Part shown: positions 21,061 through 33,700 of the stretch, piece by piece
Layout: each line of letters begins with the position of its first letter
Position numbering within the stretch: the stretch's first letter is position 1
Made by a program: the position numbers and the translations under genes
The notes under the pieces: generated by a model
Database searches by the model: none
Told to the model about the DNA's origin: nothing
The model's input: the letters and a program-made list of their open reading frames with translations, nothing else
Source of the DNA: Liolophura sinensis
Taxonomy: Eukaryota; Mollusca; Polyplacophora; Chitonida; Chitonidae
DNA length: 64,000 nucleotides
Assembly: GCF_032854445.1 (NCBI RefSeq)
Contig: NC_088307.1
Location: 2,356,001 to 2,420,000, forward strand
Direction: 5' to 3'

Positions 21061-23050
21061 CTCTCAATCCAAACTATTGTGGAAAGACATGTACAGGGCC
21101 CTGTCTCACGGAACTTCGTTAGTACCGAAAGTTGTTTAATTCGGGCGTTTTGGTCCTAAGTTATGCACGCGAGATCACTGGTCAATGGGGTTTGAACTGA
21201 GATAGTCTGGACCAGGTACTTAAACGTGCAGCCAGCGATCTTCTGTTACTTTATCTGAAATGACCTTAATAGGGTATTTACCTCTGTGTTCTCTCTGATC
21301 AGTTATTCAAATGCAGTTTGAGTTAAAGCATTCATACTGTAGTCTTACGGCCATATATGCTTTATGTTAAACTGGGACAAGCATTAAGACTTACCTATGT
21401 AATATGTAATGCAAACCATGTATATGTAATGGATTTCTCACCAGTCGCCTCACCTGGTATGAGCAGTCATGCATGGTTTAAGGCTTCAAAGAACCAAGTC
21501 TTCATGGGTATGTAATTTTTTTTTCTGAAACAGTAACCGCTACATCTTGGTTAAAGGCACAAAGGTTTCTTCATTTCAACTAAGAACAAGGGTTATGCCA
21601 TTCACAGTATAGATACTGCGTTCGCAGAGTTGCCTGAATTTGCCATTAATAACATCGGGGGAGTCATAGTCCTATATCATCAGTGTATAGGTATTGTTAT
21701 AGGTACAGATTGAATTCACATCCTGGCAGCTAGACCTATGCCTACATATTTTCTGGTATGAATTCCACTCTGTGCTGTAGTTGTTAAAGGGCAACCTTTA
21801 TCACGCTCGAACCTGTTTTAAATATTCGTGTTTAGCAAAGATATCTATCCTAGACTCTCCACATAATATATTTTACCTAGACTCTTTGAATCCAGGACAA
21901 AAGCCCCGGCAGACAAAAATCCTCGCAGACAAAATGATGATACATTTCACCTGCACTTCATAGATAGCACACAGATGACAACAGTTTTCTGTCAGTTCAC
22001 CTTTGCCACAGGAGTAGCAATAACAAAGGGTCCTGCGAATGTCGTGTACACATATCTCACCTTGCAGCGTTTGTTACATCCTGTGAGTTGTCTGGCAATC
22101 AACATCACAAATACAGCCGGAGAAGGTCTTTTGTTTAAAGGTGCTAGCTTTCCAATCGCCACGACGCTCGTGTGGCCCTTGATTCAGCCTAAATGTTCTT
22201 TGAAGAGCACTTATCTTCCACCAATACCCTGGGCATATCTTCCATTGTCTAATTAGGTGAACTATTATTGAGTTTAATGTTCAGCAACAAATAAATAAAC
22301 AAATAAATAAATAAATATTATTACAGACATATTTTTCCAGACAGAGCAGTGACGACAGTGTGTTTAGTTGGTAAATATTCCTACACAACCAGGGAAATCC
22401 ACTCTTGTCAATTGATCTCAGTTTGACAATGGATTTTGTTTCCTCGGTTGATGGTTTGAACTGTGGTTTGGATACTTTGCTTATTATTTATTCTAAATGT
22501 TCATGGAAATGCTTAAAGTAGAAAATGACACGTCTCTAAGCACCATGACTTAAGCACAAAAGCCATCCTTGGTGGAATTAAGACACCAGAGTGGCCGGGG
22601 TAAACCTCCGCCCTTTGGCATACATCGGTCTGGCAAACCTCTTGACTAAAAGATGCAGACACACCAAGAGTTGGGACTCGAGCCTCTGACCTAACTGGTC
22701 AGGGGCCGACCGACTGCCTCTTAAACAACGCGTCAGACTGATGAAAATCTGAGAATGAAGTAGCAATCATTAGACCATATCTGGCCCCGGGGTCACGAAG
22801 ACATCTCAGACTTAGTCAAAATTTCAACCTCGTTTACAATTGTTATTTCTTATGTGACAATGTCAAACTATTGCTTTATCAACTTAAGCACTGGACATGT
22901 GGGAATCAATGGAAAGGAACATACCAAATTGAATGGTTGAAGTTTTGCCTTATAACTAAGATTGCTTCGTGATCCAGCGCCCTGGTCATCAGTATAATGA
23001 TATGTACTGAGCAGCCAGTAAAAGTCACGAAAGACAAAGACAAAAAGTTT
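21061..23050. other. Intergenic stretch between the two genes
   Basis: No exon recognised. An (AAAT)n tract is at about 22288-22317. A tRNA-like segment near 22585-22745 is discussed under rejected items. Confidence 0.4.
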
Positions 23051-26000
23051 TCTTTTGATGGGATTCAAACGTTGTTTTATTTTCTTTGTACACCACTCTC
23101 TGCTGAGCTATAAGTTAATGACATGTTCAATGGGGGATGGGGAGGCTACGGTAAGAGAAACCAGTTTGTACAAATATTTACACGTGGGGAGTGGGAGTGG
23201 GGACAACACTTAGCTGTGTACAGGCGTACACACAACACAGACGAGGTATACATTACGGGAGATAAAACACTATCTTGGAACACATTCAAGGGTGAAAGTT
23301 TTGACCTCAAGGTCACGGCGAGAAGACACCGTATATAAGGACATCTAAGAGACTCTCACATCGTCATAACCAAATCTGAATATAATGCCGTTCTTTTGGG
23401 TGAATTGTTCTTTGCTCAGTGATATTCAGGAGATATTCCTTTACAAATATAGCTTCTTGAAAATCATGGCTACCATTCATGACGGAAGAGGTGTCTTCTG
23501 ACCGCAAAAAGTCAAACTCTGTTCATATTAGATTACCTTCCAGAACTTCACGGTCAACTGAATTACCTTGAACAAAAACAACTTTCTTTTTAATGCACTA
23601 CAGCCCACGCCTCGAGATCCTCTAGGAACTCCAGTCGGCAATACTTGTAACGATTTCATCCTAACACAAACACACCATTGAAAAAGCCAGATTATTTAAA
23701 GCAACACAAAGCGAACCGTTGCTTCTTTTGCTTTTTCACAAAAGCATACGAAGACCGCGCCGTTGTAAAGGCTTGCTCATCTGATAACGCCTTCGATTTA
23801 CAGGAATTCGGTAAGGAGAGAGAATGTCAACACACAGGAACAATTTCTACCAAAGAGAACAACTTGCCACAACGGCGGACATGACAGTTAATTAGTGTTT
23901 TCCCCTAATTCTTGATTTCTACATCAGGATTGGTGATGATTATGTCCCATCTGGACTAACGATATACACCCCTTTAAATGACTGTCGAAAATCTGTGTAT
24001 AAATGATTGTCACAAAGGCTGGATGTGAGTTGAACAGATGAAGCCAGCGTGTCAACACAGTGCGGATGGACAAACACAATCCGTCACATAACATATCCCA
24101 AAATACAGGTACAAATATGGCACTCATTGCCTTTGTTATTCAATTTTTGAACGATATCACCATTACGATCACAATCTTGCCAAAATCAGAATCACACTTG
24201 TCCTAACAGGGGCTTTATTAATGAAGTGAACCATGCTGCAAGATGGAGCGTACAATGTGCCTAATGTGGCTTGCATGTTTGACAAGGTCCATAGAACAGG
24301 ACATGAAACAAAAGATTGACACAAAGAAAATGGAAGGTTTGTCTTGGCACATTTGTTCTTTAAAAAACAATCTGTCGAGCATGACACAAGTGTATCTGGG
24401 ACAAAATTAAGACAGGTACCATATCGACACCAATATCCATAATAAGATGTTCATCTTATCCAAAAAATGTCAGTCCGAGTTTTCAAACACGTGGCAGTAC
24501 AATTCCCCTAAATAAGCTTTCGTTTTGGTGAAAGCACAATGGTGAGACTTCAGCTCGCCACTGATAAGTCAACAACAACAACGCAGATGTCCACACTAAC
24601 AATGGGAGTTCTGAGTTCCCTAACAATGCATAATAATGTTGCCTGAATCGTTTGCAATTTGGCCTGATACACCAGTGAATCAATAGTTACTACTGTAGAG
24701 TTCTCTTATCCTTGCAAAAAGTTTGGACACCTATCCTACTGGAAAAATTTTGCAATATAAATGTTGACGCCGTGAGTTAATCTTTAAGCTAACCTGCCGA
24801 AGTTTGCCGATTCTTGATATCATACCGGTCTACGTTTTACATTTCACATTCAGCCTTATTTTTCATGCGGTCATCTTTTGGCCACAAGTTATAACTCTTC
24901 CCCCAAGTAAAACATTGGTAACATTTTAGTTAGGTTACAATGGGTTTCTACCTCCCTCCATAAAACCTAGACAATGTCGAAAACAAACTGCTGCACAACC
25001 TTTCTAAGGTTGCAATCTTTGGAAAACACTGTTCTGTCCTTTTTGGCAACTTTTTCACAATTCCATTAGATGTAATAGGTATGATAAATGACAATTCGCA
25101 AAAAGATTTTAGAAACGACAACAAAGAGGCACATTCCAGGCAAAATAGCATAAGCAAATATCAAGTGAATAGGTCACTTTATGAAAGGTACAAAATCACT
25201 GAGAATAATTGTCTACCATACCGTACTGAGTCTATGATACACAATAAACACAGTTTTTGCAAAATATACATATAAAAAGGCGATTCAATTCCATAGGTCA
25301 GGTCTTCAATAAATACAAATGTGTACAATTCATCCAAGAACAATTACATTGCTGTTAATAACGATTTTATGTATTCTTGTGAGAAGTCCATCTAGTAACT
25401 TCCCTGACCGCAAGTACATGTGACAACTCATCTTCCACAACTGCAATAAATTAAAAGAGTCCAAAATGACCAGTTATACAAAAGGGCACATTTCAACTTT
25501 TCCTTTCGTTTTCTCCAGCCCCAAGTACCCGGTAAGATGTTGATCTGCGCCACCACATTGTTCCATGTACAAAATAACCATATTACTAGATCTGAGACCT
25601 TTCATCCCATTCTTCCCAGCTTAGCTTCCAGAAATACAAAGTTAATGTGGGAGCTAAGCTGTGAAGAGTCGTGGCCAACCGATCTCAGAGCTACCATATT
25701 ACCTACTACATACAGGTCAGTCCATTAAACTTGATATTTACATTGGCGTCATTATCATCAGGAAGGAAGCATTTTAACAGCTTCTTCCCGAATTGTTAGA
25801 TTGACATTCTACTTCCATGGTCTACAGAATTCATATTCGTGTGCACCTGTACATTCCTCAACAAATGCATTTCCACACCCCAAACTAACATAAATTTCAT
25901 TAACCAATGATAAGGCTAGTATGTACTATACTGTAATGTATAAGAATGAAATATGAAAGTTAATACGAGAATTGAAAATAAAATTTAACGATGATGTTCA

Positions 26001-27638
26001 CTATCTGATCCTACATCAACTTGTTGTCATTCTTGGAGCAAAGCTTAAGAAATCCATTTTTTGAGTTATTACTCAAGTGCATACGTGAATGAATTCATTG
26101 CTGTCCATATTTTCAGTCAGTAGTCACGGGTGGGTACTTTATAAACAAGTTACACATCGTCAACATGTTTTAGGCTTGTCAACATATTCCATAAGTACAC
26201 AAAACATGTATCTGGACGTTGACAAATTGGCAAGAACTACACCCTGACAAACGTACATCAAGAAATGTTGTCCTAATGTCACAGTACAGCAGTTGATTGT
26301 TCCTAGACACAAGAAAGCATGAAACGGAAATGTGATTTTGCTCCACTGTTTGCAATGATAATTTGCTTATATATGTATACATGTATATGTGTACAAGCAG
26401 TGCCAGCTTGTGAACACAGAAGTGCACTAATGGACAATTTGTGCTGACACAGATGTATACAGAAGAGAAGTGTGCAGGCACACTAGTCTGTAGATACCTA
26501 CTTGCAAGATGACTTGAGCATGGAATAAGCATTACTTTGTAACTTACACTATCAGGGACCCCATAATTAGGTGAGAACAGCTGAGAAGTGAGCACGTAGC
26601 CTATCTGTGGGATCAGTTTGCAAGGCCTCCAAGTATTATGCATTGGATAAATTGTGACAACAAAACAAAAACAACCAATAACATGGGAAGAAATATAAGG
26701 AAATGGCAAAACTAGAATTCGTATTTGTGCTTTGATAAAATACCACATTTTGTACAAACGTAAAAATGAGACAAATATATGAAACAAAAGAAAGGAAGAG
26801 ATGTATGACAACAGCCGACTACAGGAGGTATATAAAGTTACATTAGAGCCAGAGATCAATTTACTTTGTTTTTGCTTTAGGAAAGTAGAAAAGTGCTTCC
26901 CACATAGTGCATCTTAATGACAAACCTGTAGTGTGAACAATACTATTAATAACACTGCCATGGACTTGACTCGTTTCTTGCCCATAGGACATTTGACTCT
27001 TACCTTTCTCTTTCTGGATAAGAAGAGCTAAATTTTAAAAATAGCTACACTACTAGTTGATACACAGGCAACACTTAAACAGGGTATTATTCAAGAAAGA
27101 GGTAAATTTAAGTGTAGAAAAAGATCAGTAGTCTAAAATCAAAAAGGCATCCATTTATTTCCTGCCCAAAGAGTAGAGTGAAAGAAGGCAAAGGTACTAG
27201 TGCTGACAGCCTGCTTTCGCTCTCATATTAACTAACATGGGGGGTAATACCCCGTACACTAACACCAGCATGCACGCAAATTGTAAAAAAAAAAAAAAGG
27301 AAAAAAAAAAAAATTCAACAAACTAAAACTTTGTGTAAAATAATACCAAATTACACAACGTAACATCACAGATACTTTGTTTAAAAAAAAATCTTAATTG
27401 CAAAACTGGACAAAAATTGCTTTTGTCCACAAAAACTGTACAAGACTGCTAAATAATTCAGGCTTTTGGAGGCTGAAGGCATGAAAACAGTTTTCTGTCT
27501 TTGAAAATTCAGCCAACTTGAACACAACTTAAAACGTCAAGCTAGGCATTGGGGATATGTCACATGGCTAACTGTGACACCCCAAATGAACTGACTGAGC
27601 ACCGATGATGATATTAGCATGGATTGTCTCTTGGTCCA
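23051..27638 (-). other. RAPGEF1: Probable long 3' UTR / downstream region of RAPGEF1
   Basis: About 4.6 kb follow the RAPGEF1 stop codon without minisatellites or SINEs, unlike the rest of the window. That fits transcribed, constrained sequence. Candidate AATAAA signals on the minus strand are at 23076-23081 and about 24211. An A-rich tract lies at 27288-27314. The true 3' end needs transcript data. Confidence 0.35.
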
Positions 27639-27798
27639 TTAAGAGGCTTTTGCTTCTTCCGTAGACTCCACTTTTTTCTTCACTCCACCACGTGGCTTGA
27701 TTTTCTCAGAGATCTGCCATAACGTCTCTTCACTGTGATAATCGTCAAAGTTGTTGAAAACAGACAGGACCTTTTCGCTTCTCTTTATAGGATAATTA
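27639..27798 (-). CDS. RAPGEF1: RAPGEF1 last coding exon
   Basis: Acceptor 'gttttgtttgcag'. The exon encodes NYPIKRSEKVLSVFNNFDDY, then ETLWQISEKIKPR and a Lys-rich C-terminus ending EEAKAS before TAA. ISEKIKPR corresponds to the conserved C-terminal LSLKIKPR of vertebrate C3G. Confidence 0.92.
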
Positions 27799-30700
27799 CT
27801 GCAAACAAAACAATGTAATAATAATGAAGTTGTAAACGTTTCACAAGCTTTCAATCCAAATACTGCGATCATTATGAGGCAATTGTTATTATTTCTATTG
27901 AACCCATATACAACTATGAGTCTTATGAAGTATAAACAACAATGTGATGTTTGTAGTTACAGAGGTACACCAGAACAATTTGATTTGATGGTTATCTGAG
28001 CTCCATCTCAATAATTTTTCAATCAATGTTATGGGTGAGGGAAACTTGGAGTGCCAGGGGACATCTGTCCACCTATGTCAAGTTACTGACAAACTTTCCC
28101 TTGTGTGATGTACAGATTTTTGCATCATATTGGTGGAAACCAAGTTGTCTTCAATAAACTTTAGAGTGTGCAAATAGCCACACGAGTATTGTGAATCACT
28201 TATTGTCACCCGTGTCCTACGAGCAACGACCAGAACAATAATTTATTTATTTACTTCATTGGGGGTTTACGCTGTACTCAACAAAACATTTCACTTATAC
28301 AATGACTGCTGGCATTATCATGGACAGGGAACAGTGAAGAGTCTGTGGGAAACCCACAACCATCTGCAGGTTGCTGCCAAACCTTCCCGGCATAAACTGG
28401 ACCTGAACTCATACCAGCACAATAAATGAGTGAGTATTAAATTTGGTGGCTTGGTCGTTAGCTGATAGTACTGACCATTTCTTGAAGCGCCTCATGTTGT
28501 CTAGTATATTGAACTGCTGCCAGCGTTTAGCAAAGTTGATGCTGCCGTCGGCCAGATAATCAGGATTCCCAATGTTTATAAAAGTCAGATCTTGTAAGAT
28601 TAAGCCTCTGGAATAAACAAAACAGAAAAGTCAGATCTCGCAAGACAAAACCTCTGCAGTAAACAAAACAGAGAAGTCAGATCTTGCAAGACAAAACCTC
28701 TGCAATAAACAAAACTGAAAAGTCAGATCTTGTAAGATGAAACCTCTGCAATAAACAGACAGACGTATTCAGTAACTAAAACATTACATGTACCTCTATG
28801 AATTCAACCCATTCTTTCTGTTTTCAGAACAAAACACCAGGATAAAAGTATACATACATATACTGTAAATATCTGAAATGGAGTTTAAAAAGCCTGTCCT
28901 GTCTTTGTGATGTGGGACAACACATATACTGCAGTTTACAGTAAATAAAACGGTACCAATGAGAAAATCGATCAATAAGGCATGAGGTATCTATAATCCG
29001 AGAATGCAGCAGTTTCTATTTCTGTCACCCATATCCCTGTTTGTCTTGTACACATACCTGTGCATGTATGTGGGTGGAACACAAGACATGACAAACCATG
29101 TTCCTGGTCTGCCTTGTACACATACCTGTACATGCATGTGAGTGGAACACAAGAGATGAGAAACCATGTACCTGGTTTGCCTTGTACACATACCTGTACA
29201 TGTATGTGGGTGGAACACAAGAGATGAGAAACCATGTTCCTGGTTTGTCTTGTACACATACCTGTGCATGTATGTGGGTGGAACACAAGAGATGAGAAAC
29301 CATGTTCCTGGTTTGCTTTGTACACATACCTGTACATGTATGTGAGTGGAACACAAGAGATGAGAAACCATGTACCTGGTTTGCCTTGTACACATACCTG
29401 TACATGTAGGTGGGTGGAACACAAGAGATGAGAAACCATGTTCCCGATTTGCCTTGTACACATACCTGTCTATGTATGTGGATGGAACACAAGAGATGAG
29501 AAACCATGTTCCTGGTTTGCCTTGTACACATACCTGTGCATGTATGTGGGTGGAACACAAGAGATGAGAAACCATGTTCCTGGTTTGCCTTGTACACATA
29601 CCTGTACATGTATGTGAGTGGAACACAAGAGATGAGAAACCATGTTCCTGGTTTGCCTTGTACACATACCTGTACATGTATGTGGGTGGAACACAAGAGA
29701 TGAGAAACCATGTTCCTGGTTTGCTTTGTGCACATACCTGTACATGTATGTGGGTGGAACACAAGAGATGAGAAACCATGTTCCTGGTTTGTCTTGTGCA
29801 CATACCAGTGCATGTATGTGGGTGGAACACAAGAGATGAGAAACCATGTTCCTGGTTTGCTTTGTACACATACCTGTACATGTATGTGAGTGGAACACAA
29901 GAGATGAGAAACCATGTTCCTGGTTTGCCTTGTACACATACCTGTACATGTAGGTGGGTGGAACACAAGAGATGAGAAACCATGTTCCTGGTTTGCCTTG
30001 TACACATACCTGTACATGTAGGTGGGTGGAACACAAGAGATGAGAAACCATGTACCTGGTTTGCCTTGTACACATACCTGTACATGTAGGTGGGTGGAAC
30101 ACAAGAGATGAGAAATCATGTACCTGGTTTGCCTTGTACACATACCTGTGCATGTATGTGGGTGGAACACAAGAGATGAGAAACCATATCCCTGTTTGTC
30201 TTGTACACATACCTGTGCATGTAGGTGGGTGGAACACAAGAGATGAGAAACCATGTTCCTGGTTTGCCTTGTACACATACCTGTACATGTAGGTGGGTGG
30301 AACACAAGAGATGAGAAACCATGTTCCTGGTTTGCCTTGTACACATACCTGTGCATGTATGTGGGTGGAACACAAGAGATGAGAAACCATATCCCTGTTT
30401 GTCTTGTACACATACCTGTGCATGTATGTGAGTGGAACACAAGAGATGAGAAACCATGTACCTGATTTGCCTTGTACACATACCTGTACATGTAGGTGGG
30501 TGGAACACAAGAGATGAGAAACCATGTTCCCGATTTGCCTTGTACACATACCTGTACATGTATGTGGATGGAACACAAGAGATGAGAAACCATGTTCCTG
30601 GTTTGCCTTGTACACATACCTGTGCATGTATGTGGGTGGAACACAAGAGATGAGAAACCATGTTCCTGGTTTGCCTTGTACACATACCTGTACATGTATG

Positions 30701-33700
30701 TGAGTGGAACACAAGAGATGAGAAACCATGTTCCTGGTTTGCCTTGTACACATACCTGTACATGTATGTGGGTGGAACACAAGAGATGAGAAACCATGTT
30801 CCTGGTTTGCTTTGTACACATACCTGTACATGTATGTGGGTGGAACACAAGACATGAGAAACCATGTTCCTGGTTTGTCTTGTGCACATACCAGTGCATG
30901 TATGTGGGTGGAACACAAGAGATGAGAAACCATGTTCCTGGTCTGCCTTGTACACATACCTGTACATGCATGTGGGTGGAACACAAGAGATGAGAAACCA
31001 TGTTCCTGGTTTGCCTTGTACACATACCTGTACATGTATGTGGGTGGAACACAAGAGATGAGAAACAATGTTCCTGGTTTGCTTTGTACACATACCTGTA
31101 CATGTATGTGGGTGGAACACAAGAGATGAGAAACCATGTTCCTGGTTTGCCTTGTACACATACCTGTACATGTATGTGGGTGGGACACAAGACATGAGAA
31201 ACCATGTTCCTGGTTTGCCTTGTACACACACTTGTGCATGTATGTGGGTATAACACAAGAGATGAGAAACCATGTTCCTGGTTTGCCTTGTACACATACC
31301 TGTACATGTGTGTGGGTGGAACACAAGAGATGAGAAACTATGTTCCTGGTTTGCCTTGTACACATACCTGTACATGTATGTGGGTGGAACACAAGAGATG
31401 AGAAACCATGTTCCTGGTTGCTTTAACATGGCGCATCCCATGGCCCCATATGAATTCCAGATTAAAAATGGATTTATAGAGTTACCAGGCACATCAGAAA
31501 AAACCTTGTTTCTACTCACATGTATGGTATACATGGTGGCTCTGTCTCAGCCAAGGCTTGACGGTATGCCCTGAATGACGAGGAACTGTCTATCAGCTGA
31601 CAGAACTCCTTCAAGGCCTGAAAACACAACAGATTAGGGATCACGGTCATGGAATAAGTCACACAGTTAACATGTTTAAAAGTGTCACAATATCTACCGG
31701 ACATCCCGTGACAGATGGATGCCCTGGATACATGTTTTATGGATGGTCGATGTAATGTGGGTCACACCAGGATCTGACTTAGGATCTTGACAGTCCAAGT
31801 TCAGCACTCTACCAACTGGGCTAAAGGAAGTCCAGCTAGATACTTCTAGCAAAAGCACTGGAAAGCTGCTTCCCTTACTAATATATCTAGTCAATGAATT
31901 TGACTTGATTAAAATTTACGAAAAACTGTTTTATCAGCTTTGAAGGAGCCGAAATCTTAATTTTGAACTCAAGTTCCGCACACAAGTATTATGACAAATG
32001 CAATGTATCACAGTACAATGTATCATGGTGCAATGTATCACAGTGCAATATATCACAGTGCAATATATCACAGTGCAATATATCACAGTGCAATGTATCA
32101 CAGTAAAATATATCACAGTGCAATGTATCATAGTGCAATGTATCACAGTGCAATGTATCACTGTGTAATGTATCACTGTGCAATGTATCACAGTGCCATG
32201 TATGCAGCAATAATATTGGAATCGGGCAAGGTTTAAATTTGACCTACATGTACCTAAAGATAGTTGGAACATTCTACATTCCAAACAAACCTAAAAACAC
32301 CAATCTAAGATCAACAGGACTTTCAGAGTTAGGTAAAATAAACAGTTTAGTTATGAACAAAATTCTTGCCATCGGCCATTTTCTATTTACAGCTACTTAA
32401 CCTTAAAATTTTTGTTTTTTTGTTTTTGGCAAGAGAAACAAAGCACAACAAATGTAGCCTTGTCTGGCTGCTTACCTCCATATTCTGTTTCTGCCACTCT
32501 AATCTCCGCACAGGTGCCGAGTCCAGGGCTGAGAGAATTGCCAGGTAAGAGTTAAAGTTACTGATCTTCCGTAAATGCTGCAGACCAAAAAAAAAGGTAA
32601 ATGAATATAACAGATGCCTTAAATTAACATTATACACTTGCACCATGCAGTTAAAACTGAGAAATTCTGTTGTGCAAATTGCATCAATGCAAATCAACCC
32701 AATCAATAAATGCTTTTAATGTTCATAATAAAACCTTATACCAGTAGGTACATATACATGTAGGGTCAAGTGGATGTGAATAAAACAACAGTATAAAAAT
32801 ATTTTCTTATAATTCCTGAATAATGAAGGTAGAATTCATCTAATTCTATTTTTAAACAACATAAAAATGTTTCAACTTGAACATTCCTAGCAACTTTCTG
32901 CTAGAGAACATTCACGGTAACTTTCTGCTGGAGAACATTCAGGGCAATTTTCTGCTGGAGAATAATCACGGTAACTTTCTGCTGGAGAACATTCAGGGCA
33001 ATTTTCTGCTAGAGAACATTTAGAGCAACTTTTTGCTGGAGGACATTCAGGGCAATTTTCTGCTAGAGAACATTTAGGGCAACTTTCTGCTGGAGAACAT
33101 TCAGGGCAATTTTCTGCTGGAGGACATTCTGGGCAACTTTCTGCTGGAGAACATTCAGGGCAACTTTCTGCTAGAGAACATTTAGGGCAACTTTCTGCTG
33201 GAGAACATTCAGGGCAACTTTCTGCTAGAGAACAATCAGGGCAATTTTCTGCTAGAGAACATTTAGGGCAACTTTCTGCTGGAGAACATTCAGGGCAACT
33301 TTCTGCTGGAGAACAATCAGGGCAACTTTCTGCTGGAGAACATTCAGGGCAACTTTCTGCTGGAGAACAATCAGGGCAACTTTCTGCTGGAGGACATTCA
33401 GGGCAACTTTCTGCTGGAGGACATTCAGGGCAACTTTCTGCTGGAGAACATTCAGGGCAACTTTCTGCTAGAGAACATTTAGGGCAACTTTCTGCTGGAG
33501 AACATTCAGGGCAACTTTCTGCTGGAGAACATTCAGGGCAACTTTCTGCTGGAGAACAATCAGGGCAACTTTCTGCTGGAGGACATTCAGGGCAACTTTC
33601 TGCTGGTGAACATTCAGTGCAACTTTCTGCTGGAGGACATTCTGTGCAACTTTCTGCTGGAAGGCATTCTGGGCAACTTTCTGCTGGTGAACATTCAGTG

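Noticed and set aside
22585-22745. Possible tRNA gene or tRNA-derived SINE on the minus strand
   Set aside because: There is a B-box-like GGCTCGAGTCCC and an A-box-like stretch, but I could not form a convincing cloverleaf or match it to the other SINEs here. A tRNA-scanning program would decide.
26179-26859. 226-codon minus-strand open frame in the presumed 3' UTR
   Set aside because: It begins at a non-ATG codon and has no recognisable domain. Its Ser/Cys/hydrophobic composition looks like random AT-rich translation.
29025-31307. 760-codon minus-strand open frame
   Set aside because: It lies wholly in a 68-bp tandem array within an intron, with a 68-residue period and no recognisable domain. 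The openness follows from a stop-free monomer. Reported as a repeat and as a finding, not as a gene.
31934-32284. 116-codon His/Ile/Cys-rich minus-strand frame
   Set aside because: It is the translation of a 15-bp tandem repeat in an intron.
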